DNA of 64,000 nt from Symbiodinium natans (Eukaryota; Sar; Dinophyceae; Suessiales; Symbiodiniaceae). The stretch spans positions 1,335,001 to 1,399,000 of the forward strand of contig CAJNDS010001557.1 in the NCBI GenBank assembly GCA_905221605.1, given 5' to 3'. Under the pieces are notes generated by a model, which was not told the origin of the DNA, searched no databases, and worked only from the letters and a program-made list of their open reading frames with translations. Shown here piece by piece: positions 43,096 through 52,406 of the stretch (the first letter of the stretch is position 1; each line of letters begins with the position of its first letter). Position numbers and translations under genes: made by a program.

Positions 43096-46000
43096 GGGGG
43101 TGTGGGGGCTTTAGGCGTCTAGAGCTTGAGGGTTCATGCAATGTGCCGAACTTAGGGAGTTTAGGGTTTAGGGTCTGAACCCTAAACCTTCAACCCTATA
43201 GACCAACAGATCAAAGCCCAAGAACTAGACTACCCAATCAGAAAACCCTACTCCCCCTATGTTCTCATCTCAGGAAACAGGCGCCTTCAACCCAAACCTC
43301 GAACGGGCTAAGTGTACATAAACCCTAACCCTAACCCCCTAAACCCTAAACCCTAAACCCTAAACCCTAAACCCTAAACCCTAAACCCTAATTAAACCCT
43401 AAACTCTTGAGGAACCCGGAAGACTCGAAGTTCCCTAAACGCCCTCCACCTGGCAGCTACCTGGTCCGGGGGCGGCTCGCCAACTGGCGAGGCAGCCGTC
43501 TGGTGGGTTTTGTTGGTGGGTTTTTTGTTGTGGTTAGAAGGGTTTTTTGGTGGGTTTTTGGGTGGTTTAGGGTTTTTTGGTGGGTTTTTTGGTGGTTAGG
43601 ATTTAGAGTTTAGAAGTGGTTTTGGATGTGGGTTTCGGGGGTTTGGGGTGTAGGGTTCTGGCTATAAGTTATAAGCATTCTTTCTATGTGCTTCCTGGCT
43701 GCCTCCAGGCAGGCAGTGACCTGCAGCCCTCAACAAGAAGCTGACCCGAACCAGCGTAATCTAGGGTCCCTTCGAGGTCCGTGGGTTTAGGGGCGTTTAA
43801 AGTTTAGTTCAGGGAGTTTGTTTTTAAAGGGTATTTAAGGCCAAAGCCATACCATGGAGGGCCCTAAATCCTAATACCGTCTTTGGAAGCGAGTTGTTAT
43901 ATTCAGTCTTTATTTGACAACACATAGCTTCATATTCCGTTTTTCTGTTATGTACTGTTCTTACAATGTTTGGGGCCTTTGGGCTTTACTTTTGGGCCTA
44001 AGAAACTCGAAGTCACTAGCTTAAGCCTTGACACTAAGGTGCCCGAATACAGGGCTCGGAATAACTGCTAATCGCATCCCCTCAGAGTCCCTCTGCAAGT
44101 ATACTGTGTTAGAATATCCCATCTCCGCCAAAACCCTATAACCCTAAACCCTAAACCCTATGCGTACCCTAAACCCTATTCGAATTGTTAAGCCTCCATG
44201 AAGCATGGATTAAGGCTTCCGTTGGGTGTTGACGCTGTGAACCCCTGCAACCCACACTCTCACGGACCTGACAAAAGGCTGCGCAATCGGAATAGCTATG
44301 GCTGGTCGTATTTAGGGGTCGGAAATCAAGGGGTCTGTACCATATGTGTCAAACCTAAAACGAAACCATAACCCCAAACCTAGAGCCTAAACCCTAAACC
44401 CTGTCAAAAAAAGAGGCCCCTGTGTTTTTAGACTTCGCCCTTTTGTGATGTTTGGCGCACAGGCACACAACATGCAGGAAGAGCTTCGTCTCCGCCAGTC
44501 GTGGGGCACTTCGGCCGAAGATTGTGCTCGGGAAGCCCTAAGCCCTAAACCCTAAACCCTAAACCCTTACCCCTAAACCGCGCTATACGGTCTTTAGCCA
44601 AAGCTCCGTTAAGCCTTAAGCCCTGTCAGCCCAAAGCCGGTAATTGCACCCGAAACTTTAGCGGCAGGCTTATTTCGAAGCAAACTCGGCTCAGAATTCC
44701 ACATGTCTATCGTCCTGAACCCGAACACCCTTACCCTTGATGCCACTATTTTTCTGAACTAGTTCATGGGTTTATAGGTTTTAGGGTTTAGTGTTTACAG
44801 TCTAGGGTTTAGGGTTGGGGTATGGGGAGTCGGGAGGAAGTGTCCCTCTTGGGGTTGGGTTTAGGGTTTAGGGCTTTTCTTTAGGTTTTAATGGGGCCTT
44901 AAAGGCTTATATGGGGGGGGGATAAGAGGAAGCCCTGATTCCCTTGGTCTTGCCAAAGGGGTGGGGGGGGGGGGGGGGGTGGACCTGAACTAACAGAGGC
45001 GTCGGTAAGGTGAATGGTGGTATTCCCTCCACTTTCATCTAGGGATCCGAACAAAACAGCCCTTAGCCCTCCTGAACTTTGGGCCTTTTGGGGTTTAGGG
45101 TTTAGGGTTTAGGGTTAAAGGCTTTTTAGGGTGCAGGGTTTGGTATCTACACACCAGGAATCTTAAACCCTGAACCCCCAAGTTTCTCCTCTCAGGTCCG
45201 GGCTCCATCATCGAGGTCTACAGCTCCTCTTTGGGAGGCGGTTTAGGGTTTGGGGTTTAGAGTTTAGGGTTCAGGGTTCAGGGTTTAGGGTTCCGGGCTT
45301 CCGAGTCTGCACCGCGTGTTTCCTAGGTGTTAGGGTTTGGGGACTTAGGGTTGGGAGTGCATTGGGTTGCTTCGCTCAGGACCCTAAACCCTAAACCCTA
45401 AACCCTAAACCCTAAACCCTAAACCCTAAACCCTAAACCCTAAACCCTAAACCCTAAACCCTAAACCCTAAACCCTAAACCCTAAACCCTAAACCGTGCC
45501 TGTAGGCTGGTCTGTCGGCGTCGTTACGAAGGCGGCCCGCTTCTGCTTTCCGGGGCGGGCCTGACACCCCGAAGCTTGGAGGGTTTAGAGTTTAGGGTTT
45601 AGGGTTTAGGGTTTGGGTTTAGGGTGTTTGTTGGGATGTTCCCCTTATTCCAACAGTACTGAATAGCGAGTAGAATAGGGGTACGATACTCCCAAATCAA
45701 GGACTGCTAGCTTTAGGGGGAACATCCCATGGTGTTTACAATATGCAGGGACCCCGAATATCGACGCCCATATGGATCCCATTATAATCGGTAAGCTACC
45801 CATCATGTCGTAAACCCGCACAGAAGGCCACAAAGAGAGGAGCTCACAGGTTTTGCGAGGTGTTTGGGGTTTAGTGATTTCTGTTCGGATCTCGAGGAGG
45901 GGAGGAGTCTTTATAAAGCTCCAGTTGGCTTCAAGTTGAACCTCGAACCCCTAACTAACCCCAAACCCGAAATCCTGAACCCTAAGCCCCTATAAACCCC

Positions 46001-49000
46001 AACCCTGTACCCTGAATCAACCCTGAACCCCTGAAACCCTGAACTCCATGAGCCCTCTAAATCCCTAAGAGCTGTCTGAGCATCTCTTTGCTGGGAGTGG
46101 AATAAAGTGGTCCTCACGCGGGTCTGGGGTTTAAGGCTTGGGGGGGTTTAAGGCTGAAATGAAGAAATCATTGCGGGCAGTAAGGCGCCAGGATCGCCCG
46201 AATGATCCTTTCAAGACATGACTTTGGATTTAGGATTTAGGGTTCAGGATTTAAGGGTTTAATTAGGGTCAACTGTTTTGCGGAATATGGTGGAAGCACA
46301 CTGTGCCGGCCAGGCTTGGACAAACCATACCAACAGCTTTAAGATCGCACTGGGCTTCGGGATTTTCCTTCTACCGCGAAGGCTAACTCCTTACATCCTG
46401 ATACCCCCTCAGCCCCTCAACCCTGAGTCCTCAACCACTTAGGGTTTAGAGTACATCCTGCACTCCTTCAGCCCCTCAACCCCGAGTCCTCAACCACTCA
46501 AAACCCCAAACCCTGAGCCCTGAAATCCCGCAACGAGGTGACACAGCAGGACCAGATGGTGGTGCAGTTCAGCAATGAGGCCGGGCTCCAGCATGGGGGG
46601 GGGGGGGGGGTGCAGAGGGTTTAGGGTTTAGGGTTTAGGGTTTAGGGCTTAGGGTTTAGGGTTTAGGGTTTAGGGTTTAGGGTTTCTAGCACTCACCCCC
46701 CCTAAGTCCCCATGACCCTGGAACTTAGCCGCTAAAGGGCCTCCCCAAAGCTGTTCCCATGCTCTTTCGCTCTTGAGTGGGAGGTAGGCCCCATGCCTTG
46801 AGGCCGTTGAAACCCTAAACCCCTCGCTAACCTCTAAACCCTAAGCCCGAAGCCCTATGCCCTAAGCCCTAAGCCCTAAGCCCTAAGCCCTAAACCCTAA
46901 AGCCTAAACCCTAAACCCTAAACCCTAAACCCTAAACCCTAAACCCTAAACCCTAAACCCTAAACCCTAAACCCTAAACCCTAAACCCTAAACCCTAAAC
47001 CCTAAACCCTAAACCCTGAACCTTACCGAGTCGCGGCTGGTCTGGTATGTCCTGCGTTGGGGAGTCAGGAGGCGCTTTAGGGCTTTAGGGCCCCCAGTCC
47101 TTGGCGCGCCAAATCCCTGAAGCCTAGGCCCCCTAACCCCCCATCCGGACTTCCATTCTAGGACTCTGGGTTTTCAGGGGTCAGGTTTCATGATGTCCGA
47201 AACCCTAAACCCTAAACCCTAAACCCTAAACCCTAAACCCTAAACCCCCAAAAAACACATTAAAACGTAACGAGAGAGAGAGAGGGAGAGAGAGGCAGCC
47301 TTGCTACTGGGAGGTCACTGGCCAACCTGGTTCTACAAAGCCCTACAGCCCAGCCCGACCTAAGGTTGCAAGAAGCCCGCCCGCAGACCCTGAAGCCCCA
47401 TACCCTGAACCCTTCCTAGGTTTAGGGTTTAGGGTTTAGGGTTTAGGGTTTAGGGTTTAGGGTTTAGGGTTTAGGGCTTAGTCAAACCTTTTTTTCAGAT
47501 GTGAGGCCCTCCAGCCGCTCATGAAAGTCCTCCCCCGGAGCGACGTGCAGCTCGCTACGCTGGGCTGCCGGGCCCTCAGGGTTTTGGGTTTTAGGGTTTT
47601 AGGGTTTTAGGGTTTTAGGGTTTTAGGTTTTAGGGTTTTAGGGTTTTAGGGTTTTAGGGTTTTAGGGTTTTAGGGTTTTAGGGTTTTAGGGTTTTAGTGT
47701 TTTAGGGTTTAGGGTTTAGGGTGTCGGGTTTGGGGACGTCCGGGGTTGTGAAGCGTAACATGAGCTTTTCTGACCAAAGAGTAGATGAGAAGGCCCTTAC
47801 ATCGAGGACCAAAGGAACATGAAGGAACCCTTAGACTGGGATCTGTGCATCAAACACACTTCTGGCCCTTAGGGCCCTTCACTTCCTCGAAGCCTTGCAC
47901 CCCCAAGGGATGCCTTAAAAGGATTATGACTATCCAAACCAGCCTATGATTCAGGGCTTCTGCAGGCTGAGGTCTAGGGCTCTAGGGCTCTCTTATGGCT
48001 GAGCTCTGGGTTTCATTTAGGGGTTTGGGCCCCTTATCGCGGCCCAAAGTCCCACCAAAAAGACTCCAGGTAACACGAAGTCGCTGCCTCCACAAATCCA
48101 AGTCGTGCCTTCGCAATCGCGGCCTGGCCAGGCCCCATGAGTTTAGGGTTCAGGGACTCAGGGTTCAGACGGTGTACAGTTCGGGGTTAAGAATTATATT
48201 ACAAAACAAAAGTTTGGGGGCTTAGGGTTTATTAGGGTTTAGGATTTAAGGTTTGGGGTTTAGGGGGGAGGGGAAGGAGTCCCTGACACCCTGTTGATTG
48301 ATAGGTCCTTGTGCGACCTAGCCAAGTTTAGGAAGAAACGTGAGCGCTTCAGACGCAGCAATCGGCGGGTGTAGAACGACGTCGAGTGCTGCTTATCGCG
48401 AGAAGATGCGCGTTCAGACAGAATAGACTACACTCAAACTTCTTTCAACAGGATTTTGATCTTGACCTTTGCCCTAGAAAGCCCAACCCTGAAACCCCAA
48501 AGGCCCCAACCCCCCCCCCCCTTCCCCCAAAAGATAAATCATAAGAAGAAGAATCAGGGTTTAGGGTGTAGCGTTTCGGCGGCTCATCGGGTTTCAGGGT
48601 TGAGGGTTTAAAGGACTCCCAACTCCTGAGCCGCCAGCGGCCCTGGCAGGTCGCCTACCTGGATGCTGCGCACCAATGCCGCTACTCCACTCCGGAAGCT
48701 GCATGGTCTGCTTCTAAGTTTAGGGTTTAGGGTTTAGGGTTCAGGGTTCAGGGTTTAGGGTTTAGGGTTTAGGGTTTAGGGTTCAGGGTTTAGGGTTTAG
48801 GGTTTACGGTTACTAGTTATACTAGGGGTTTGGGGGTCGAGGGTTGGGGGGGGGCGGGGGGGGCGGGGCCCCCCAAAAGCCGTCCTGTGGGGGGGGAGCT
48901 TGCTGTTCATGGTGTAAGGGTTCTGCTACCCTAAAATCCAAACCCCGAACCCCTAAACCGTAAACCATAGTGTTTATTTAATCTGGGGTCTCAGGTTCTG

Positions 49001-50458
49001 TAGGTTTAGGTAGGTCCTCAATAGGGATTATCGTCCCCCCTATGAAAATCCCTATTCAGGACAGGGGGAACATCCCAAGGTTTAGGGTTCTGCTCTCTCA
49101 GGCGACAGCACTTTCAAGACCTGTTGGCGAAGTGGCAGAAAGCAGGCAATCGTGTGGAGCTACCCCTAAATTATGGTTTAGGGTTTAAGCTTTAGGCTGT
49201 AGGGGTTAGGGTTTAGGGCTTACCCTAACCCCTAAACCCTAAACCCTAAACCCTAAACCCTACGACCCCAAACCGGTTTAGGGTATCTGGCCTAGGGAAG
49301 TTTGGGAGTTTAGGGAAGGGAAGTTGGGTAGTTTTGGGGAGTTTAGGGAATTTTGGGGCGTGGCGGCTGAGGGTTTTGGAAGTTTTGGGGATCTCGAAGC
49401 CCGAAGTCCTCCAAATCCCTAGAACGCTACGCCCGAACTCCAACAACTTCAAAGAGCACAAGCACTCGCTGCTACTGGACACTACTGCACCTAATGGCAC
49501 TAAGCCCTGAGCCCGATACGCTAAACCCCAAAAAGGAGACCAGGATGCTCTGAAACCCTAAACTAGGGTTTAGGGTTTAGGATTTAGGGTTCCTTCACAA
49601 CCCCGAACCCGAAACCCATCACCTGGTCTGCAAAGGTCTGCAACTAGGATACCCAGTAGAGGTCTGCAACTACTGCCTAGCAGTACCCTGATTCCCTTGT
49701 TGGGGTGTTTAAAGGTTCCCTTTTCAACCGCTTTAAGAAAAAAGGGCATCCTCATTGATCCTAGCTTCCTGGGCTAGGCAATGACAGGAGACAGGACTCC
49801 GCGTTTGGGTGCGGTGTGATGCAGCACGCGAACAGTTCAGGGTTTAGGGTGCAAACGGTTGCAGCCTTGAAGTTCAGGTGTGTCTGTGAGAGAGAGAGAG
49901 TGAGTGTGAGTGTTCGTGTTCGTGTGAGTGAGAGTGAGAGTGAGGGTGAGGGCGAGGGCGAGGGCGAGGGCGAGAGCGAGAGTGAGAGTGAGAGTGTGAG
50001 TGAGTGTATATGTATGTGTGTGTGTGTGTGTTTATGTGTGTGTGTGTTAGAATATTCGTTGTAGGGTGCACAGATCGAGTTGGGGTTCTGGAGCCCTTTA
50101 AATCTTAAACTTTCAAGCTACACGATGCCGCATGCTCTCAGTTCCTCCTTGCTGGACCCCGAAGTCGCTAAGGTCACCTCCCATAAGACTTCAGGGTTTG
50201 GTGTTTAGGGTCTAAGATCCCCTTAAACCCTAATTAACCTTAGTTATCCCTAAACCCGAATTAAACCCGAAACCCTGAACCACCCCAAGCACTCGGGCCG
50301 CGAAGCCCCCTAATCCCTAACCCTAAACTCTAAACCCTAAACCCTAAACCCTAAACCCTAAACCCTAAACCCTAAACCCTAAACCCTAAACCCTAAACCC
50401 TAAACCCTAAACCCTAAACCCTAACGCCCTGCCAGGGGAGCGGCTCTGGAACGGCTGA
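26135..50458 (+). CDS. gene 2: large HEAT/ARM-repeat protein with SH3-like insert (5' end uncertain)
   Basis: About 40 exons of 23-160 nt spread over 24 kb, read as one gene because phase carries across most neighbouring exons. Repeated motifs of the type D-x-x-V-R-x-x-A-x-x-A-L recur, typical of HEAT/ARM solenoids used as protein-protein scaffolds. An SH3-like segment lies at 45196-46595. A candidate terminus is 50436-50458, where phase-1 reading gives a short tail and TGA. It may be two or more genes, because phases between 37239 and 39521 and around 44463 are not unique. Donors are GT, GC and GA. Its start is not identified; the first supported exon follows 320 bp after the stop of gene 1 on the same strand. 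Confidence 0.65.
28305..29791 (+). CDS. gene 2, HEAT block continued (five exons)
   Basis: Exons 28305-28398 (DEVVDVRLAAVESAGLSLHQ), 28756-28837 (SLLQGLAMVAQKGDPLAMH), 29200-29238 (VRLEDQEVSKDAR), 29346-29382 (VRAVESGALKQQ) and 29719-29791 (FESYNINSAGERKPKTP, a polar loop). Phases are compatible throughout. The donor of 28756-28837 is GC in this reading; extension to a TGA at 28847 would be the alternative. The intron after 28837 is a TTTGGGG array. Confidence 0.65.
28857..28977. repeat. variant array (TTTGGGG)n
   Basis: About sixteen TTTGGGG heptamers replacing TTTAGGG, starting shortly downstream of exon 28756-28837. A G/C-rich Pro-encoding tract follows at 29020-29140. Confidence 0.95.
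30006..30083. repeat. variant array (GGGTCTC/GGGTTTC)n
   Basis: Ten or so heptamers reading GGGTCTC then GGGTTTC, another homogenised variant of the telomere-type unit. Confidence 0.9.
30731..32021 (+). CDS. gene 2, HEAT block continued (four exons)
   Basis: Exons 30731-30801 (VGVRAAKALKRLATREDS), 31216-31252 (ELAHIAQGLKFQ), 31742-31809 (NVLRGSAALGKG) and 31935-32021 (RRFKAQSFLGGFSEF then RVAVDFCMGAPT, GT donor GTGGGTTT). Phases 0, 1, 0, 0 agree. The exon at 31742 is less certain because other frames there are also open. The intron 31253-31741 carries family C element copy 2 and an AT-dinucleotide run at 31498-31515. Confidence 0.65.
31291..31384. mobile_element. short TIR element, family C, copy 2
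   Basis: 94 bp bounded by GAGTA and TACTC, sharing ATAGCTACTTATACCTAAAA and TTTTTTCCAGGGTTTACTCC with copy 1 at 18991-19089. Both lie just inside the 5' part of an intron. Confidence 0.65.
33169..37239 (+). CDS. gene 2, HEAT/ARM block continued (eight exons)
   Basis: 33169 to about 33235 (HGMGQALQALEKFLP), 33870-33913 (TTGMVDLLDQRP), 34512-34551 (ALVEDDPPRTAAR), 35060-35125 (QIDKLGDGSMRQGPRTPANL), 35773-35798 (EPVIRGAL), 36214-36284 (DQAAVRKVRWRV), 36962-36997 (HFRECAAASA), 37194-37239 (HVVKLLKHSTSSLV). The 34512-34551 to 35060-35125 join (phase 1) and the 35773 to 36214 join (phase 2, GA donor) are exact. 35060 has a strong TTTTTTCCAG acceptor. Exons as short as 26 nt are inferred. Confidence 0.6.
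34199..34385. repeat. 22-bp higher-order telomere-like repeat
   Basis: Eight or so copies of a 22-bp unit composed of three heptamer-like pieces (CCCTAACCCTAAACCCCAAAAG), so variants here are organised as a higher-order repeat and not as random substitutions. Confidence 0.9.
35411..35610 (-). other. minus-strand open island, possible gene fragment
   Basis: On the minus strand a frame of about 65 codons runs from the flanking heptamers to a TGA near 35411, with protein-like content (TRIILTLTLQIPEQ, MVRHTDKAVVILLEDF). There is no ATG at its left end. The plus-strand frame in the same place is Ser/Leu-rich and less convincing. It sits in an intron of gene 2 between exons 35060-35125 and 35773-35798. 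Unknown function; possibly a fossil. Confidence 0.35.
36789..36952. mobile_element. inverted-repeat element, family G, copy 1
   Basis: TTTGCTGAAGAACCCCCC and GGGGGTTCTTCAGCATATGG form inverted arms about 115 bp apart around a poly-A-containing interior. It lies in the intron just upstream of exon 36962-36997. A related copy is at 41192-41294. Confidence 0.7.
38260..38364. mobile_element. family B element, free copy
   Basis: 105 bp with perfect 11-bp ends GGTAGCCCAGT / ACTGGGCTACC and the family interior (GTGCCCTTTTTCCC .. AAAAAAGGGTGCCC). Here it lies inside a long intron or spacer and is not itself an intron. Confidence 0.85.
38395..38785 (-). other. minus-strand open island, possible gene fragment
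   Basis: Two overlapping open frames on the minus strand with balanced composition (for example GALDVFKALYVVPNFLVLS and MLTYSESMTIGGSSTN), in an intron of gene 2 between G-strand and C-strand blocks. I do not recognise the protein. It may be a fossil gene or retroelement fragment inserted antisense. Confidence 0.3.
39521..43776 (+). CDS. gene 2, HEAT block continued (ten exons)
   Basis: 39521-39564 (VMAVQGSVAAKGGLR), 39897-39972 (IEEMHLNLHEWDRPLQL), 40063-40096, 40233-40318 (EGFAATAAAVSESLLKAYAV), 40788-40893 (FWRLDQVSLPKTQRELCMC), 41067-41096 (CTLVKILKR), 41936-42011 (GSAAELARPRRETLPNLAPP), 42863-43022 (the longest, about 53 codons, LLTFELLRVIALVDC), 43412-43502 (SSLNALHLAATWSGG), 43709-43776 (QAVTCSPQQEADPNQRN). 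Phases agree across the chain. Intron 39973-40062 is a 90-bp inverted-repeat element. 43709 has a good pyrimidine-rich acceptor. Confidence 0.65.
39975..40062. mobile_element. introner-like element forming a 90-bp intron
   Basis: Inverted ends CTAGGAATAA / TTATTCCTAG lie at the edges of the intron 39973-40062 (GC donor, CCTAG acceptor), with reading phase preserved on both sides. Confidence 0.65.
41192..41294. mobile_element. inverted-repeat element, family G, copy 2
   Basis: AATTTATCTTCAGACCCCCC pairs with GGGGGGTCTTCAGAAAATAG around an AACATA-rich loop. Confidence 0.75.
42146..42540 (+). other. unrecognised open island in an intron of gene 2
   Basis: About 390 bp without heptamers, open in overlapping plus frames (ARRRVLDYFRLDAKKLGYK then a hydrophobic frame) and also on the minus strand. 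It lies between exons 42011 and 42863. I cannot assign it. It could be an inserted sequence or a skipped exon. Confidence 0.25.
44463..46595 (+). CDS. gene 2, SH3-like segment
   Basis: Exons 45196-45240 (GSIIEVYSSSLGG), 45506-45558 (WSVGVVTKAARFCFPG) and 46538 to about 46595 (VTQQDQMVVQFSNEAGLQ) join in phase into a short beta-rich module. Its pattern (I-x-V-Y-S-x-S .. W-x-x-G-x-V .. M-V-V-V-x-F) resembles small SH3-like folds common in alveolate proteins. The exon beginning at 44463 is open in two frames. Phase favours the frame through GRASSPPVVGHF; the other reads MQEELRLRQSWGTSAED. A binding role is inferred only from the fold. Confidence 0.55.
45631..45729. mobile_element. family A MITE with 7-bp target duplication
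   Basis: 99 bp with ends TTGGGATGTTCCCC / GGGGGAACATCCCA. GGTGTTT is repeated at 45623-45629 and 45731-45737. Confidence 0.85.
47499..50458 (+). CDS. gene 2, C-terminal ARM and basic segments with stop
   Basis: 47499-47580 is a clear ARM-type helix pair (ALQPLMKVLPRSDVQLATLG). 48070-48140, 48305-48368 (LAKFRKKRERFRRSNRR, strongly basic), 48638 or 48650-48717 (VAYLDAAHQCRYSTPEAAW), 49102-49175 (RQHFQDLLAKWQKAGNRVEL) and 50436-50458 (GERLWNG then TGA) follow with matching phases 2, 0, 2, 1. The basic helix and aromatic helices may bind another protein. The terminal exon is tiny and is supported only by phase and by the position of the next gene. Confidence 0.55.
47579..47716. repeat. variant array (TTTTAGGG)n
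   Basis: About fifteen octamers with one extra T, beginning directly at the donor of exon 47499-47580 (exon then GTTTTGGG). Confidence 0.95.
48990..49077. mobile_element. family A MITE, degraded left end
   Basis: The right end GGGGGAACATCCCAA and subterminal CCCTATTCAGGACAGGG match family A. The left terminus is not recognisable. The element lies just upstream of exon 49102-49175. Confidence 0.6.
49880..50050. repeat. mixed GA/GTGA/GGGCGA/TG microsatellite
   Basis: A compound run passing from (GA)n to GTGAGT, GGGCGA and finally (TG)n. Ser/Glu and His/Ser frames through it are repeat translations. Confidence 0.9.
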
Positions 50459-50859
50459 GGCGAGGCTCTCAGTTTCGGGCGTTCCGGGGTTGGTTTTGAG
50501 GGTTTGGGGGGGTTTTAGGGTTCGATTTTGGGGACTTAAGCGTTTTGGGTAGGTTTAGGAGGGTTGGCAGGCTTTGCTCTCTGCTTTCTCCGGATTTTCC
50601 CCCCTCGCGCCAGCTCTCGCCCGTTTCGGGCTTAGAGTCTTTGCAGTTCAGGGTTTCGGGTGCAGGCTTGCAGTTTAGGGTGTTGCGGGGCAGGTTTGCG
50701 GCGTGTACTTAGGAGTCGGAGTTGCGTGATGACCACAGAGAAGCTTTTCCGAGTTCTGTTGCATCCTCCTCCGCTGTTCGGTGCTCAAGGCGCTTTGCCC
50801 TGATGCGACTCAAGCGTTGCCTACGAAAATAAGGTGGTGAACTCCTCTAAGTGGCAACC

Positions 50860-51328
50860 ATGAAGCTTTGGTTGTCCTTCGTGCTCATTCCCTTGGCAGT
50901 GGCAATCCGGGCGGACTCTACGCACAAAGCCGCAGACGGCGTCAACAACGGCATGACACGCTCAGACGTGAAGACTGCCGCCGAGGTGACGGGAGGGGCC
51001 TAAACGACAGCCTTGTTGCTGCTAATCACGGTTTAGGGTTAGGGGAGAGGGGTGGGGGGTGGGGGGGAGTGCTTGGTTCATAGAGGAGCACGCTACATGT
51101 GTACATCGCCCGGCTCTTCCCGTTGAGGACATTGATGTGCTGGCACTCGTGGGAGCCAAGAAGTGTTGTGCCTGCAAAGAAGACCCAAACAGAAAGGGCA
51201 AGTGCAAGAAGGACACCAACGGCAAGACAAGCGGTTGTGGACCCGATTGCGACCATGAACCAGGATACAAGTGCTGGCACAGGCTCGGGTATATCTTCCA
51301 CGACCTGGACTGCGAGAAGTACAACTGA
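50860..51328 (+). CDS. gene 3: small secreted cysteine-rich protein, two exons
   Basis: Exon 1 (50860-50985, 42 codons) starts MKLWLSFVLIPLAVAIRA, a textbook signal peptide with a short basic start, hydrophobic core and small residues at the likely cleavage site. Intron 50986-51085 (100 bp, GT donor GTGACGG, acceptor TAGAG) contains a single TTTAGGG. Exon 2 (51086-51328) ends with TGA and encodes 80 residues with nine cysteines, including a KKCCACK cluster and a CGPDC pair, in a Lys/Asp-rich background. Total about 122 aa. It is probably secreted or lumenal and disulphide-rich. The family is not recognised, and defence, adhesion or toxin roles cannot be inferred. It lies 400 bp downstream of the gene 2 stop on the same strand and is the most compact gene in the window. 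Confidence 0.75.
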
Positions 51329-51417
51329 AGCAAAAACCCTAAACCCTAAACCCTAAACCCTAAATGAGGCCCTCTAGAGCCCCAGCTTCTCACATCGGTC
51401 TTACCCGGGTCTTATAG

Positions 51418-52108
51418 TTGGACGTGCCGAGGAGCTGTTTGTCTGAGAAGAAAGAGCTGCCAACAACAGGTTTAGGGTTTAGGGTTTCGGGTTTAGGGTT
51501 TAGGGTTTAGGGTTTAGCTTGAGATGAAGCCAGCCAATGTTCGCGCCCTCTGGAGAGCGTACTTTTTCGTATGAGTCTATCGCAGGTCAGCATGCTTGAT
51601 TCCATCATTCACAACATATCCGTACATGTAGTATGTGACAGCAAGCACAAACTTACACTGCGATTGATCCAGCAAAATAATGGCATTTCCGAACATTGGC
51701 CCCTAATATACCCAAAAAATAGTATACATCTTCTGAAAGGGTCATAAACCCGAAAACCCTATAATAACCCTAAACCCTAAACCCTATAGCCCTAACCAGG
51801 ACCTGTGATCTGATGGCTCTCCGCATTCGGTTTGTGTTTAGGGTGTTTTTGCAAGGGAAATATCTAAACCACGGGCCATTTATTGGGTACCCTGTACTTT
51901 GAGTACAAGGCTCCGTGTTTCAAGAGAATCCAGCAAAGAGACTCTAATTTGGAGAATCCCGGGACGAATTTTCCTAGTTTGTGGTTGCCTACCCTCAATC
52001 AGCCCTTATACGAGCAGTCCTTAATATGGATTCTAATTGGGGGTGCGAAATAATCCCCTATTAAGGACTGTTCGTATAAGGGGGAACATCCCAACCCTCA
52101 AGCCCCAG

Positions 52109-52157
<49 letters not shown>

Positions 52158-52293
52158 GATTTCAATACAAGTTAGGAGCAGGGTTTAGGGTTTAGGGTTT
52201 AGGGTTTAGGGTTTAGGGTTTCAACCGTTGTTTCTTCCAGGCTCCAAAGTGGCTTGCGGCTGGACGTGGTCATGCGAAAGCAAGAACTTCTGA
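51418..52293 (+). CDS. possible downstream exons of a second small cysteine-containing gene
   Basis: Exon candidate 51418-51469 (LDVPRSCLSEKKELPTT, GT donor within GTTTAGGG) joins in phase 1 to 52241-52293 (VACGWTWSCESKNF then TGA). The tail resembles that of gene 3 in having Cys/Trp/Lys followed by a short end. No start codon or signal peptide exon is identified, so it may belong to another gene. Two other frames of the second exon are also open. Treat as tentative. Confidence 0.3.
51999..52093. mobile_element. family A MITE with 8-bp target duplication
   Basis: About 95 bp. The right end GGGGGAACATCCCA is intact and the left end is shortened to CCCTTATACGAGCAGTCC. ACCCTCAA occurs directly on both sides (51991-51998 and 52094-52101). 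Confidence 0.75.
52113..52155. repeat. poly-C tract, 43 bases
   Basis: The longest homopolymer run in the window. It follows the family A element. Confidence 0.95.
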
Positions 52294-52406
52294 ACTTTGG
52301 CCGCGGACGGCGTCCAGGCTTCTTTAGGATTTAGGTTTCGGGTTTAGGGTTTAGGGTTTAGGTCGAGTTGTGTTCACTCATGCTGCCGTTACGGTTGCTA
52401 CGCTTG

